Below, piece by piece: positions 1 to 7,366 of a DNA stretch of 64,000 nucleotides (position 1 is the first letter of the stretch; the number at the start of each line of letters is the position of its first letter). The position numbers and the translations under genes were made by a program. This DNA is from Streptomyces sp. NBC_00249 (GTDB taxonomy: Bacteria; Actinomycetota; Actinomycetes; Streptomycetales; Streptomycetaceae): positions 186,001 to 250,000 of the forward strand of contig NZ_JAPEMV010000004.1 of the NCBI RefSeq assembly GCF_026342355.1. Reading direction: 5' to 3'. Below the pieces are notes generated by a model, which was not told the DNA's origin, did not search any database, and saw only the letters and a program-made list of their open reading frames with translations.

Positions 1-822
1 GCGCTCGATCTCCGAGAGCACGCCCGCGGCCTCGGATCCGTCGTCGGTCAGTACGGACAGGTCCACGGCCTGGTCCCAGATCTTCTGGAAGAGGGCGAGG
101 ATGTTGGCCACGAGACCGGCCTGCTGGGTGACGAGCGCGCCGCGCGAGGTGTCCTCCGGGTCGACGGGCACCAGGGCGGTCTGCCGGTCGTAGACGAGGA
201 TCCGCTCGGAAAAGCTTTCCGCGACCCTGATCGAAGCCCCCTGCGCGGTGAGTTCCCGCAGGTAGGCGACGGTCGGCGGGTGGTCGAGGGCCTCCTTGCG
301 GACGACGCTGCGGATGCGGACCCCGCGGCGCAGGCAGCGGGTGTCGAGGGGGCGGGCGTGGACGATGTTCTCCGCGGTGAGCGCGGAGTAGGGCTCCACC
401 GAGAGGATCTCCTCGCGGGCGAAGAAGGCCAGGTCGTCGATGCGGTCGCGGATCTGGGAGAGCACGGCCAGGCGCTCCACCCCTTGCGGGGCGAGGGACT
501 TGGCGCCCTGTTCGGCCTTCAGGTCCGCTATCAGGTGGCGGGACTGGGTGACCTGCTGGAGCTGTTCGTGCAGGACCCGCAGCTGGAGGTCGGTGAGCCG
601 GCCGACGGCCGTCTCGGGATCGGTGGCGAAGAGCGCGGCCTGGTCGCTGTGGAGCAGACCGAGTCCGATCAGCCTCTCCTGGGCGGACTCCACCTCCTCC
701 CGGGGTGAGTGCAGGAGGACGTGAATGTCCTCACCGAGCGTCCCGGGATTGCGTAGGAAGTGGCGGTAGATCCGCTCCTCCGTGGCTGTGAGTCCGAGTA
801 TGAGCAGACTGGTGCCGTTCAC
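1..822 (-). CDS. TrmB/LuxR-type transcriptional regulator, partial (C-terminus beyond window)
   Basis: 274 codons are present and the gene runs off the left edge in frame. I chose the GTG start at 822 because a G-rich Shine-Dalgarno-like run lies about 5 nt upstream. The N-terminus (LLILGLTATEERIYRHFLR) looks like the winged-helix of Streptomyces TrmB/LuxR hybrid regulators. A central segment (about residues 70-130) is followed by a domain resembling a phospholipase-D-like sensor, with LDTRCLRRGVRIRSVVRK and later AGLVANILALFQKIWDQA. Relatives normally end in a LuxR helix-turn-helix, which here would lie outside the window. It is divergent from the LuxR-type gene at 951, and a perfect inverted repeat lies between them. 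The location suggests a pathway-specific regulator of the lanthipeptide-type cluster; that is inference. Confidence 0.75.
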   Translation of the reverse strand, partial: MNGTSLLILGLTATEERIYRHFLRNPGTLGEDIHVLLHSPREEVESAQERLIGLGLLHSDQAALFATDPETAVGRLTDLQLRVLHEQLQQVTQSRHLIADLKAEQGAKSLAPQGVERLAVLSQIRDRIDDLAFFAREEILSVEPYSALTAENIVHARPLDTRCLRRGVRIRSVVRKEALDHPPTVAYLRELTAQGASIRVAESFSERILVYDRQTALVPVDPEDTSRGALVTQQAGLVANILALFQKIWDQAVDLSVLTDDGSEAAGVLSEIER

Positions 823-854
823 GATTGCCCCCGCAAACCGTACTGATGATCACT

Positions 855-879
855 GTCCGGCATAGGTCAGATGCCGGAC
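855..879. promoter_or_regulatory. Inverted repeat in divergent promoter region
   Basis: Perfect arms GTCCGGCAT and ATGCCGGAC are separated by 7 nt. The site lies 33 bp from the start of the regulator on the left and 72 bp from the start of the LuxR-type gene. It is a candidate operator for one of the two; no binding data. Confidence 0.4.
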
Positions 880-950
880 GGTCTTACGTAGTGGAATGAA
901 GAGTAATGCCCAGGTAAAAAGCGGAGTCCGGCGTAGCGGCCGAAAGTGAC

Positions 951-1259
951 ATGAATCATGAACCTTCCACGGGGGAAGCTACTTTGAAGCCATTGACTGA
1001 AAATCACCTGTTGGACTTTTCCTCCCTCACGGGCCGTGAGGTGGAAGTGCTCCTGCTGCTGGCGTCCGGAGAGCAGAACCGCCGGCTCGCCCGGCACCTC
1101 GGCATCACGGAGCGGACGATCCGGGCGCACACCGCCAGCATCGTGCGCAAGCTCCGGCTGAAGTCGAGGTTCGAGGCCGCGATCGTCGCCCACCTCCACG
1201 CCGACCGCATCAAGGACCTGGGGACGACGACCACGCACCGCAGCGCCGCCGCCGCCTGA
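951..1259 (+). CDS. Single-domain LuxR-type HTH regulator
   Basis: A 102-residue protein that is essentially one LuxR/FixJ-type helix-turn-helix. LTGREVEVLLLLASGE starts the fold at about residue 26, followed by LARHLGITERTIRAHTASIV with the recognition helix and the usual KLRLKSRFEAA ending. There is no receiver, ATPase or sensor domain, so it is far shorter than the usual 200 to 900 residues of the family. Stand-alone HTH proteins of this kind are common regulators in actinomycete RiPP and antibiotic clusters. It is transcribed away from the regulator at 1-822, and a strong terminator follows 14 nt after the stop, so it is monocistronic. A role in controlling the adjacent lanthipeptide-type cluster is inferred from position only. 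Confidence 0.85.
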   Translation: MNHEPSTGEATLKPLTENHLLDFSSLTGREVEVLLLLASGEQNRRLARHLGITERTIRAHTASIVRKLRLKSRFEAAIVAHLHADRIKDLGTTTTHRSAAAA

Positions 1260-1273
1260 CATACGCACGCGAC

Positions 1274-1320
1274 ACGGGGAAGGCCCCGACCGGCTGAGAG
1301 CCGGTCGGGGCCTTCCCCGT
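1274..1320. terminator. Strong bidirectional hairpin terminator
   Basis: Perfect 22-bp stem with a 3-nt GAG loop. It lies between the LuxR-type gene and the convergent unknown gene ending at 1344, so it can serve both strands. There is no long T-tract, as is usual in Streptomyces. Confidence 0.85.
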
Positions 1321-1343
1321 ACGTACGGACCCGCGCGCGCCGG

Positions 1344-1907
1344 CTACGGCAGCGCGCTGCTCACCCCGTCGACGATCATCATCCACATCGGCTGGCCGCC
1401 CGTGCCGAAGGCCGAGGCCAGGGCGTAGCCGATCGCGGCGTCCGCCGGCCGGAGGTCGGCGTCCTCGCGCCACTCGGCGATGACCAGCTCGTCGCCGTCG
1501 GAGGAGAAGTCGCCGAGGTGCAGGCCGTCCCGGGTCAGCCGGCTGCTGGGCACCGAGTCCGGGACCAGCCGGTACGAGACCCCGTCGTACTCCACGTCCA
1601 CCCGGTACGAACGCCTGCTCAGGGCCCCCTTCGCGGGCTTCAGCACGGCCTCCCGGCCGTCGACGCGGAGCGTCAGGAAGGCCGGGTCACGGGTGCCGAT
1701 GGCGATCTGCGGGTCCACCTCGGCGGCGGGGTCGCGCTCCAGGGTCACCCGGGGGATCCCCTCGCCCACGACCTCCAGGCGGTCCTGGCCCTCCTGGTGG
1801 ACGGTGACCGCCCCGAAGCGGGTGTCCTCGATGGGGACCGGCGTCCGGTCCTCGGCGGGCTCGGGGGTCCCGTCGGCGGGGGCGGGGTTCCGGTCGGCGT
1901 CGTTCAT
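1344..1907 (-). CDS. Conserved-looking protein of unknown function in the RiPP cluster
   Basis: 187 residues, acidic and Pro-rich at the N-terminus (about the first 30 residues), then what looks like a beta-rich soluble domain (VTLERDPAAEVDPQ, FLTLRVDGREAVLKPAKG, RVDVEYDGVSYRLVPDS). There are no membrane segments, no Cys and no recognisable catalytic motif. It lies 64 bp downstream of the ABC exporter on the same strand and is probably co-transcribed with it. The location suggests an export, immunity or accessory role, but I do not recognise the family and assign no function. The linker before it (1910-1965) carries short repeats around GGTACGGG. Confidence 0.7.
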   Translation of the reverse strand: MNDADRNPAPADGTPEPAEDRTPVPIEDTRFGAVTVHQEGQDRLEVVGEGIPRVTLERDPAAEVDPQIAIGTRDPAFLTLRVDGREAVLKPAKGALSRRSYRVDVEYDGVSYRLVPDSVPSSRLTRDGLHLGDFSSDGDELVIAEWREDADLRPADAAIGYALASAFGTGGQPMWMMIVDGVSSALP

Positions 1908-1971
1908 CGTTGAGTCCTTCGGTGCCGGTGGTACGGGTACTGGCTGGCGGTACGGGCGGTACGGGCCCGGC

Positions 1972-3726
1972 TCAGCGGGCGGCGGCCAGCTGGGTCGCGG
2001 CCAGCTCGCGGTAGAGGTCGTTGCGCTCCAGCAGCTCCCCGTGCGGACCGTGGTCGCCGACCCGGCCGTCGTCGAAGAGGATCAGCTGGTCGGCGGAGGT
2101 CACCGTCGACAGCCGGTGCGCGATCAGCAGCACCGTGCAGTTCTCGGCGGCCTGCTCGACGGTCTTGCGCAGGGCGAGTTCGCTGAGCCCGTCGAGATGG
2201 GCCGTGACCTCGTCCAGCAGCAGCACCTGCGGCTTGCGGAGCAGGGCCCGGGCGATGGCGAGCCGCTGCCGTTCGCCGCCCGACAGGGCCAGGCCCCGCG
2301 AACCCACCTCGGTGTCGAGGCCGTCCGGGAGTCCCGCGACGAACTCGTCGAGCAGGGTCTTGCGGAGCACCTCGGCGACGGCCTCGTCGGTGGCGTCGGG
2401 CGCCGAGTAGAGGAGGTTCTCGCGCAGGGTGCCGGCGAGCATCGGGGAGTCCTGCTCGACGTACGCGATGCGCCGCCGCAGGTCGGCCCGGCTCAGGGAG
2501 CGGATGTCGGTCCCGTCGAGCCGGATGCTGCCCGCGTCCATGTCGTAGAAGCGCTGGATCAGTGAGAACACCGTGGTCTTTCCCGATCCGGAGGAACCGA
2601 CTATCGCGGTGACCGCGCCGGCCGGCGCGGTGAAACTGGTCCCCTTCAGGGTAGGCGTACGCCCCTGGTAGGCGAACTCGAGGCCTTCCACGACCACTTC
2701 CGGCGGCGGGCCGGACGGCACCGCCGGGGTCAGGTCCACGTCGTCCTCGGTCTCCATCTCCCGCACCTCCTCGATCCGGGCGAGCGCGCCCAGACCCTGC
2801 TGGAGGGCGGTGGTGCCGGAGACCAGGGACAGGATGGGACCGCCCAGGTTGAACAGGTACAGCAGGAAGCCGATCAGCGCGGCGAGGTCCAGGGACCCGG
2901 TGGCGACCAGCGCCCCGCCGAAGCCGATGACCGCGAGGAAGGACGCCTGGACGACGAGCCCCGCCAGGACCGCGATCATCGCCTGGTAGCGGGCGCCCAC
3001 CAGGCCGGCCCGGTAGGCCTGTTCGGCGGCGGCGTCGGCGCGCTCGGTCTCCTTGGCCTCGCCGCCGTTCGCCTTGACCGTACGGGCCGCCCCCAGCGCG
3101 CGGTCCAGGGCGGCGCCGATCGCGCCGACCGATTCCTGGGCCTGGGTGGTGACCCGGCGGATGCGCGGCATGACCACGCCCATGGCGACGCCGATGACCA
3201 GCAGCACCACCGAGGTGATGCCGAGCAGCGGCAGGCTGGTGACGCCCATCAGCACGATGGTGGCGAGGAGGTGGATCGATCCGTCGACGATCTGGATGAG
3301 GCCGCCGGTCGCGGCGTGCTGGACCAGGGTGCTGTCGGAGGTGACCCGGGTGGTCAGGCCGCCCGGCTCGGTGCGGTCGAGTTCGCTGGTGCGCAGCCGG
3401 ATCAGCCGGGCGATGAGGCCGCGGCGTACGTGGAGGACCACGCGCTCGGCGGTGCGCTCGCTCAGCCAGGCCTGCCCCCACATGAGGGCGATGGACAGCA
3501 GCAGCAGGCCGATCAGCAGCAGGAGTTCGTCGCGCAGACCGGCCCCGGTCATCAGGTTCCCCAGCACCTTCTGGATGACCATCGGCTGGGCGAGGCCGGC
3601 GGCGCTGGCGAGCAGGGTCAGCAGCAGCACCACCGATAGAACACCGCGGTGCGGCCGCGCGTACGAGAGCAGCGCGCGCAGCGCGGGCCGCTCAGCCTTG
3701 GGCTGTTCTGCGTCAGAAGTGTTCAC
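1972..3726 (-). CDS. ABC exporter, fused membrane and ATPase domains
   Basis: 584 residues. An ABC-type transmembrane domain (about residues 20-300, six hydrophobic segments) is followed by a nucleotide-binding domain with Walker A GSSGSGKT, signature LSGGERQRLAIARAL and Walker B VLLLDEVTAHLD. I chose the GTG start at 3726 (VNTSDAEQPKAERP); the open frame continues about 90 codons upstream but that part is not exporter-like. There is no N-terminal C39 peptidase domain, so this exporter should not remove a leader peptide itself, which fits the separate M16 peptidases in the cluster. It is divergent from the precursor genes. The likely job is export of the modified peptide as a homodimer. Confidence 0.9.
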   Translation of the reverse strand: MNTSDAEQPKAERPALRALLSYARPHRGVLSVVLLLTLLASAAGLAQPMVIQKVLGNLMTGAGLRDELLLLIGLLLLSIALMWGQAWLSERTAERVVLHVRRGLIARLIRLRTSELDRTEPGGLTTRVTSDSTLVQHAATGGLIQIVDGSIHLLATIVLMGVTSLPLLGITSVVLLVIGVAMGVVMPRIRRVTTQAQESVGAIGAALDRALGAARTVKANGGEAKETERADAAAEQAYRAGLVGARYQAMIAVLAGLVVQASFLAVIGFGGALVATGSLDLAALIGFLLYLFNLGGPILSLVSGTTALQQGLGALARIEEVREMETEDDVDLTPAVPSGPPPEVVVEGLEFAYQGRTPTLKGTSFTAPAGAVTAIVGSSGSGKTTVFSLIQRFYDMDAGSIRLDGTDIRSLSRADLRRRIAYVEQDSPMLAGTLRENLLYSAPDATDEAVAEVLRKTLLDEFVAGLPDGLDTEVGSRGLALSGGERQRLAIARALLRKPQVLLLDEVTAHLDGLSELALRKTVEQAAENCTVLLIAHRLSTVTSADQLILFDDGRVGDHGPHGELLERNDLYRELAATQLAAAR

Positions 3727-3768
3727 ACACGTATTTCTAATGCGCCGTGCGCGCGGGCGGAATTGTCT

Positions 3769-3883
3769 CTTGCGGCAATGCCGGAACGGTGGTGCGGCCG
3801 GCCCCCGGGAATAGCGTGCGTCGATCGAATGGCCATTGTCGTTGGCGGAGTTGACGGTGTGGGCAATGCCGCAAGTGGCAATG
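3769..3883. promoter_or_regulatory. Divergent promoter region of the precursor genes with GGCAATG repeats
   Basis: The region between the exporter and the first precursor has an inverted repeat, CTTGCGGCAATGCC at 3769-3782 and GGCAATGCCGCAAG at 3862-3875 (13 of 14 pairs), plus another GGCAATG at 3877-3883. TTGACG at 3851-3856 could be a -35 hexamer for the precursor operon; I see no convincing -10. A regulator-binding role is inferred. Confidence 0.35.
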
Positions 3884-4037
3884 GTGCGGGGGCCGGGCGG
3901 GGGGTCAATATCGGTCTGTGCCCGACGGACACCGGCCGAAAAGGGCCACCGCCGGCGGGTGCGTCCGACCCCGGACGCCGCTGTGGCGCACCGGATCACT
4001 CCGCGGGAATCCGCGGGACATTTCGAGGAGTCCTCCC

Positions 4038-4253
4038 ATGCAGAACGTCACCGAGCAGGACCTGTTCGACGGCTACACCGCCTACACCTCCGCCGAGGAG
4101 CTCGGTCTGCACGACGGCGCCACCGCCGGCCCGGCCTTCAGCCCGACCGTGCCGTGGGCCATCCAGGCCACCGTCATCTCCGCCCGCTCCTCGCAGGCCT
4201 GCGCCGCCGCCCTCGGCTCGCTCGCCGCGAAGACCGTCGAGAAGAAGTGCTGA
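4038..4253 (+). CDS. Class V lanthipeptide-type precursor peptide, copy 1
   Basis: 71 residues with RBS GAGGAG about 8 nt before the ATG. An acidic leader-like N-terminus (TEQDLFDGYTAYTSAEELGL) leads to a Ser/Thr-rich C-terminal part: SPTVPWAIQATVISAR at 35-50, then SSQACAAALG and SLAAKTVEKKC. There are two Cys, C55 and the C-terminal C71. A C-terminal Cys is what a LanD flavoprotein needs to form an aminovinyl-cysteine ring, and T66 lies five residues before it. Candidate dehydration sites are S35, T37, T44, S48, S51, S52, S61 and T66. The leader/core boundary is not certain; around residue 31-35 is my guess. The product is identical to that of the gene at 4354. Confidence 0.85.
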   Translation: MQNVTEQDLFDGYTAYTSAEELGLHDGATAGPAFSPTVPWAIQATVISARSSQACAAALGSLAAKTVEKKC

Positions 4254-4296
4254 TCACAGCACCTCGGCCGGACCTCCGCTCCACCACCGCAGTGCA

Positions 4297-4319
4297 CCGG
4301 CGGCCGGTCCGGCCGCCGG
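4297..4319. terminator. Palindromic stem-loop between the two precursor genes
   Basis: Perfect 11-bp arms around a single T. It is a candidate partial terminator or mRNA-processing hairpin that would adjust expression from the duplicated precursor genes. Confidence 0.4.
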
Positions 4320-4353
4320 AATCCGCAAGACACACCAGATAGGGATCACCACC

Positions 4354-4569
4354 ATGCAGAACGTCACCGAGCAGGACCTGTTCGACGGCTACACCGCCTA
4401 CACCTCCGCCGAGGAGCTGGGCCTGCACGACGGCGCCACCGCCGGCCCGGCCTTCAGCCCGACCGTGCCGTGGGCCATCCAGGCCACCGTCATCTCCGCC
4501 CGCTCCTCGCAGGCCTGCGCCGCCGCCCTCGGCTCGCTCGCCGCGAAGACCGTCGAGAAGAAGTGCTGA
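4354..4569 (+). CDS. Class V lanthipeptide-type precursor peptide, copy 2
   Basis: Encodes exactly the same 71 residues as the gene at 4038. The 216-nt coding sequences differ at only two synonymous positions, in the codons for L22-G23 (CTC GGT in copy 1, CTG GGC in copy 2). The RBS region is different and weaker (AGGGATC about 9 nt upstream). This is a recent tandem duplication or a gene-conversion product. It raises peptide dose without adding chemical diversity. The 100-nt spacer holds a palindromic hairpin, and another hairpin follows before the LanD-like gene. Confidence 0.85.
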   Translation: MQNVTEQDLFDGYTAYTSAEELGLHDGATAGPAFSPTVPWAIQATVISARSSQACAAALGSLAAKTVEKKC

Positions 4570-4589
4570 TCACCGCGTGACATCGGGGA

Positions 4590-4640
4590 CCGGCCGGCCC
4601 ACCCGCGGCGACGCACACCGTCACCGTGGTGGCCGGCCGG
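4590..4640. terminator. Hairpin between precursor genes and biosynthetic operon
   Basis: CCGGCCGGCC-C-ACC at 4590-4603 pairs with GGTGGCCGGCCGG at 4628-4640, with one bulge and a 24-nt loop. Read-through hairpins between precursor and enzyme genes are common in RiPP operons and keep precursor mRNA in excess. That role is inferred here. Confidence 0.45.
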
Positions 4641-4698
4641 CCCCGGCGCGGCGTGACCCCACGCCCGCGCCCACCGCGAAAGCCCGAGAGGAGGAGTC

Positions 4699-5289
4699 AT
4701 GGACCGTCCGGACCCCGCGTTCCGGCGCGTGCTCGTCGTGGGAACCGGCGCCCTCGGGGTGGCCTTTCTCCCCTTCTGGATCAACTGGCTGAGGAACGCG
4801 CACCCGGAAACCGAACTGCGCGTCGCACTGACCCGTTCCGCGCTGCGTTTCGTTTCCGCCGACGCCATTTCCGTACTGTCCGGCACGGAGGTTTTCGTCG
4901 ACGACTGGAGCACCGTCTCCGGAACCGGCGTACCCCATGTCGAACTGGCCCGCTGGGCCGATCTCGTCCTGGTCCACCCGGCCACCCTGCACTTCGTCGG
5001 CCGGTACGCCCTGGGCATCACCGACACCCCGCTGATGCTCGCCCTGCAGTCCACCGAAGCCCTCGTGGGCGTCGCCCCCTCACTGCCGCCCGCCGCGCAC
5101 CTGAACCCCGTCGTACGGGGCCACCTGGACGTGCTGCGGTCCCGGCCCGGCGTGGTCCTCGCGCCGACCGTGCCCGCGGTGAGCGCGAGTACGGGCGAGC
5201 TGGAGGACGGGGGCTCCGCCCCGCTCAACGAGCTGTACGAACTGTGCGCCGCCCGCGCGGGCGCGGGCTCGACGGGAGACCCGACGTGA
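4699..5289 (+). CDS. LanD-like flavoprotein cysteine decarboxylase
   Basis: 196 residues, homo-oligomeric flavin-containing Cys decarboxylase (PPC-DC/EpiD) fold. VLVVGTGALGVAFLPFW is the nucleotide-binding start; HPATLHFVGRYALGITDTPL corresponds to the conserved PA-N-ANGIAD stretch, and PSLPPAAHLNPVVRGHLDVL to the PAMN-type loop. The family oxidatively decarboxylates the C-terminal Cys of RiPP precursors to a thioenolate, which closes an AviCys or AviMeCys ring. Both precursors here end in Cys, which fits. The RBS GAGAGGAGG precedes the ATG. The next gene begins inside this stop codon (GTGA overlap), so translation is coupled. Confidence 0.85.
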   Translation: MDRPDPAFRRVLVVGTGALGVAFLPFWINWLRNAHPETELRVALTRSALRFVSADAISVLSGTEVFVDDWSTVSGTGVPHVELARWADLVLVHPATLHFVGRYALGITDTPLMLALQSTEALVGVAPSLPPAAHLNPVVRGHLDVLRSRPGVVLAPTVPAVSASTGELEDGGSAPLNELYELCAARAGAGSTGDPT

Positions 5290-6218
5290 GCACCACCGCG
5301 CCCGCGCCGCAGCCGTACGGGGCCGAGGTGGTGGCGGAGTACGGGACGGAACTCCAGCTCACCCGGGTGCTCCGCACGCCCGACGGTGGACACCTGTGGT
5401 GGCAGGGGCCCGGCGCGCAGGTCGAGGGTCCCCTCCTCGCGCCCGCCGCGCACCTGGTGCCCCGGCCGGCCGCCGGCTCCGGGGCCGCGCTGCTCACGGT
5501 GCCCGAGCGGGCCGGTGACGGCCTGCTGCACCGGGTCGCCGGGCCGTCGTCCGCGGCCGCCTGGCTGCGGGACTTCCGGCCGCAGGCCCGCGCCCTCGTG
5601 GCCCGTGCGCTGGCTTCGACGGCACTCGCCCTGCGCACGCTGCACGCCGTGCCCCTGCCCCCGTACGCGGAGCTGCCGCTCGGCGCCCCGCCGGGACTGG
5701 GCCGGCTGCGGAGCTGGGCACACGGCAGCGGTGAGCTGCGCGAACGCACCCTGGCCTGCTGGGGCGCACGGCGGATGGAGCGGCTGCTGGACTGGGCCGA
5801 CGCACTCGCCCCGCAGGCCCCGTCAAAGGACGCCCGGTCCCTGATCCACGGCTGGGCCTCGCTCGGCGCGCTCGTACCACCCCTGAGCCGGGGCCCGGTG
5901 GCGCTGCTGACCGGGGAGGACCTGGCCGCCGGCCGGCCCGAACTGGACCTGGGCTGGCTGCTCGGCGAACTCGTCGAGCTGGCCTGGACCACCCCGCACC
6001 AGAACCCCGTCGATCTCCAGCGGGTCCTGCTGGAGGCCTACGGGCCCGGCCCGGACCCGGTGCTCGTCGGACGGTCCGCCGTCCTGCGGGTCGTCACACA
6101 CATGCAGGACTTCGCGACCTACCGGGGGTGGGACGACGAACTCCTGGGCTACATCGCCTTTACCGCCGAGCTGATCGACGAGGAGGGCCGCAGAGCGGTC
6201 CCCCAGGGAGTGTCATGA
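5286..6218 (+). CDS. Degenerate kinase-fold protein, LanX-like
   Basis: 310 residues with a GTG start overlapping the previous stop. No intact enzyme motif, but the C-terminal half follows the aminoglycoside-phosphotransferase layout: SLIHGWASLGALVPP sits where the HGD catalytic loop would be, and LLTGEDLAAGRPELDLGWLLGELVEL resembles the D-E metal loop followed by the P-D-LGWLLGE helix. The catalytic Asp of HGD is replaced by Trp. A degenerate phosphotransferase-like partner is found beside the kinase and the HopA1 protein in class V lanthipeptide and thioamitide clusters. I infer a structural or cyclase-type subunit of the synthetase; the assignment is by context and faint similarity. Confidence 0.6.
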   Translation: MSTTAPAPQPYGAEVVAEYGTELQLTRVLRTPDGGHLWWQGPGAQVEGPLLAPAAHLVPRPAAGSGAALLTVPERAGDGLLHRVAGPSSAAAWLRDFRPQARALVARALASTALALRTLHAVPLPPYAELPLGAPPGLGRLRSWAHGSGELRERTLACWGARRMERLLDWADALAPQAPSKDARSLIHGWASLGALVPPLSRGPVALLTGEDLAAGRPELDLGWLLGELVELAWTTPHQNPVDLQRVLLEAYGPGPDPVLVGRSAVLRVVTHMQDFATYRGWDDELLGYIAFTAELIDEEGRRAVPQGVS

Positions 6219-7366
6219 CTACAGCGACCCCGACCGAGCCGCAGCCCGCACTGGTGCGGTACCAGCCCACGGAACTGGACAGCGTTCCCGAGGTGGCCGA
6301 GCTGCTGGAGCGCCTCGGCCTCGGCAGCTTCGTACCGGACGGACTCACCGCCTTCGGCGGCCGCAACGACAACTGGGCGGGTACGACGACCAGCGGCGAC
6401 CAGGTCTTCGTGAAGACCGTCGCCCGCGCCCCCGACGGCAGCAGCCCCGAACTCGACCGCACCCTCGCCTACGAGGCCCTCTCCGCCCGGCTGCCCGCCG
6501 GCTCCCCGCTCCGCTCCCCCGCCCACCTCGGCGCCCACGAGGGCGCCGCCCTCAACGCCTACCGGCTGCTGTCCGGCTCCCGTTCCGGTTCCGAAGTCGC
6601 CCTGGACGGCGGCTTCGACGAGGACATGTGCCGCGCGGCCGGCCGCGCCGTCGCCACCCTGCACGAACTGGACGCGGACGGCGCCGGCGTGGACACCGGT
6701 GAGGCGCCGCTGCCGCCGCTGGCCTGGCTGGAGGCCTTCCCCTGGAGCGCGCTCCAGGACCGCAGCATGGCGCAGATCGCCGCCTGGAAGCTGGTCCAGG
6801 ACGACACCGAGGTCGTGTCCGCGCTGCACCTGCTGCGTGCCCGGGAGGAGGCCGCGCCGCGCACCCCCGCCCACTGCGACCTGCGCTTCGACCAGTTCAT
6901 CCAGCACGAGGGCACGCTCTACCTGTGCGACTGGGAGGAGTTCCGGATCGCCGACCCGGCGCGCGACGTCGGCGCCTTCATCGGCGAATGGCTCTTCCAG
7001 GCCACCTACTCCGTCTTCGCCCCGACCGGCGACCCGGGAGCGGACGCCGCCGCGCTGGGCTTCGACCTCACCCACGAGGAGATCGTCGAGCGCGGCGCGG
7101 CGAGCCTGCGCCGGCACATCCCCCGCGTGGCCGCGTTCTGGCAGGGCTACCTCGAATGCCGGGTCCCGGACGCCGAACTCGCCGAACGGGCCGTCGGCTT
7201 CGCCGGATGGCACATGTACGACCGGCTGATCGCCACCGCCCAGGCCCACGCCGTCCTCAGCCCCGTCGCCCGCGCGGCGGCCGGCATCGGACGCCGCCTG
7301 CTGCTCGCCCCGTCCGCAGCCGTCGCCACCCTGCGGCTCGAAGCGCCTTCCGGGAGCCCCCGATGA
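6215..7366 (+). CDS. LanK-like APH-fold Ser/Thr kinase of the lanthipeptide synthetase
   Basis: 383 residues. The N-lobe has FGGRNDNWAGTT (nucleotide loop) and QVFVKTVARA (likely ATP-binding Lys). The C-lobe catalytic loop is HCDLRFDQF at about residue 223, with the usual Asn replaced by Gln, and the metal site is CDWEEFRIADPARDVG. In class V lanthipeptide and thioamitide pathways this kinase phosphorylates precursor Ser/Thr side chains, and a separate HopA1-type protein eliminates the phosphate. The ATG overlaps the preceding stop (ATGA), and the next gene overlaps its own stop in the same way. The alternative, an antibiotic-resistance phosphotransferase, is unlikely given these neighbours. 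Confidence 0.8.
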   Translation: MTTATPTEPQPALVRYQPTELDSVPEVAELLERLGLGSFVPDGLTAFGGRNDNWAGTTTSGDQVFVKTVARAPDGSSPELDRTLAYEALSARLPAGSPLRSPAHLGAHEGAALNAYRLLSGSRSGSEVALDGGFDEDMCRAAGRAVATLHELDADGAGVDTGEAPLPPLAWLEAFPWSALQDRSMAQIAAWKLVQDDTEVVSALHLLRAREEAAPRTPAHCDLRFDQFIQHEGTLYLCDWEEFRIADPARDVGAFIGEWLFQATYSVFAPTGDPGADAAALGFDLTHEEIVERGAASLRRHIPRVAAFWQGYLECRVPDAELAERAVGFAGWHMYDRLIATAQAHAVLSPVARAAAGIGRRLLLAPSAAVATLRLEAPSGSPR

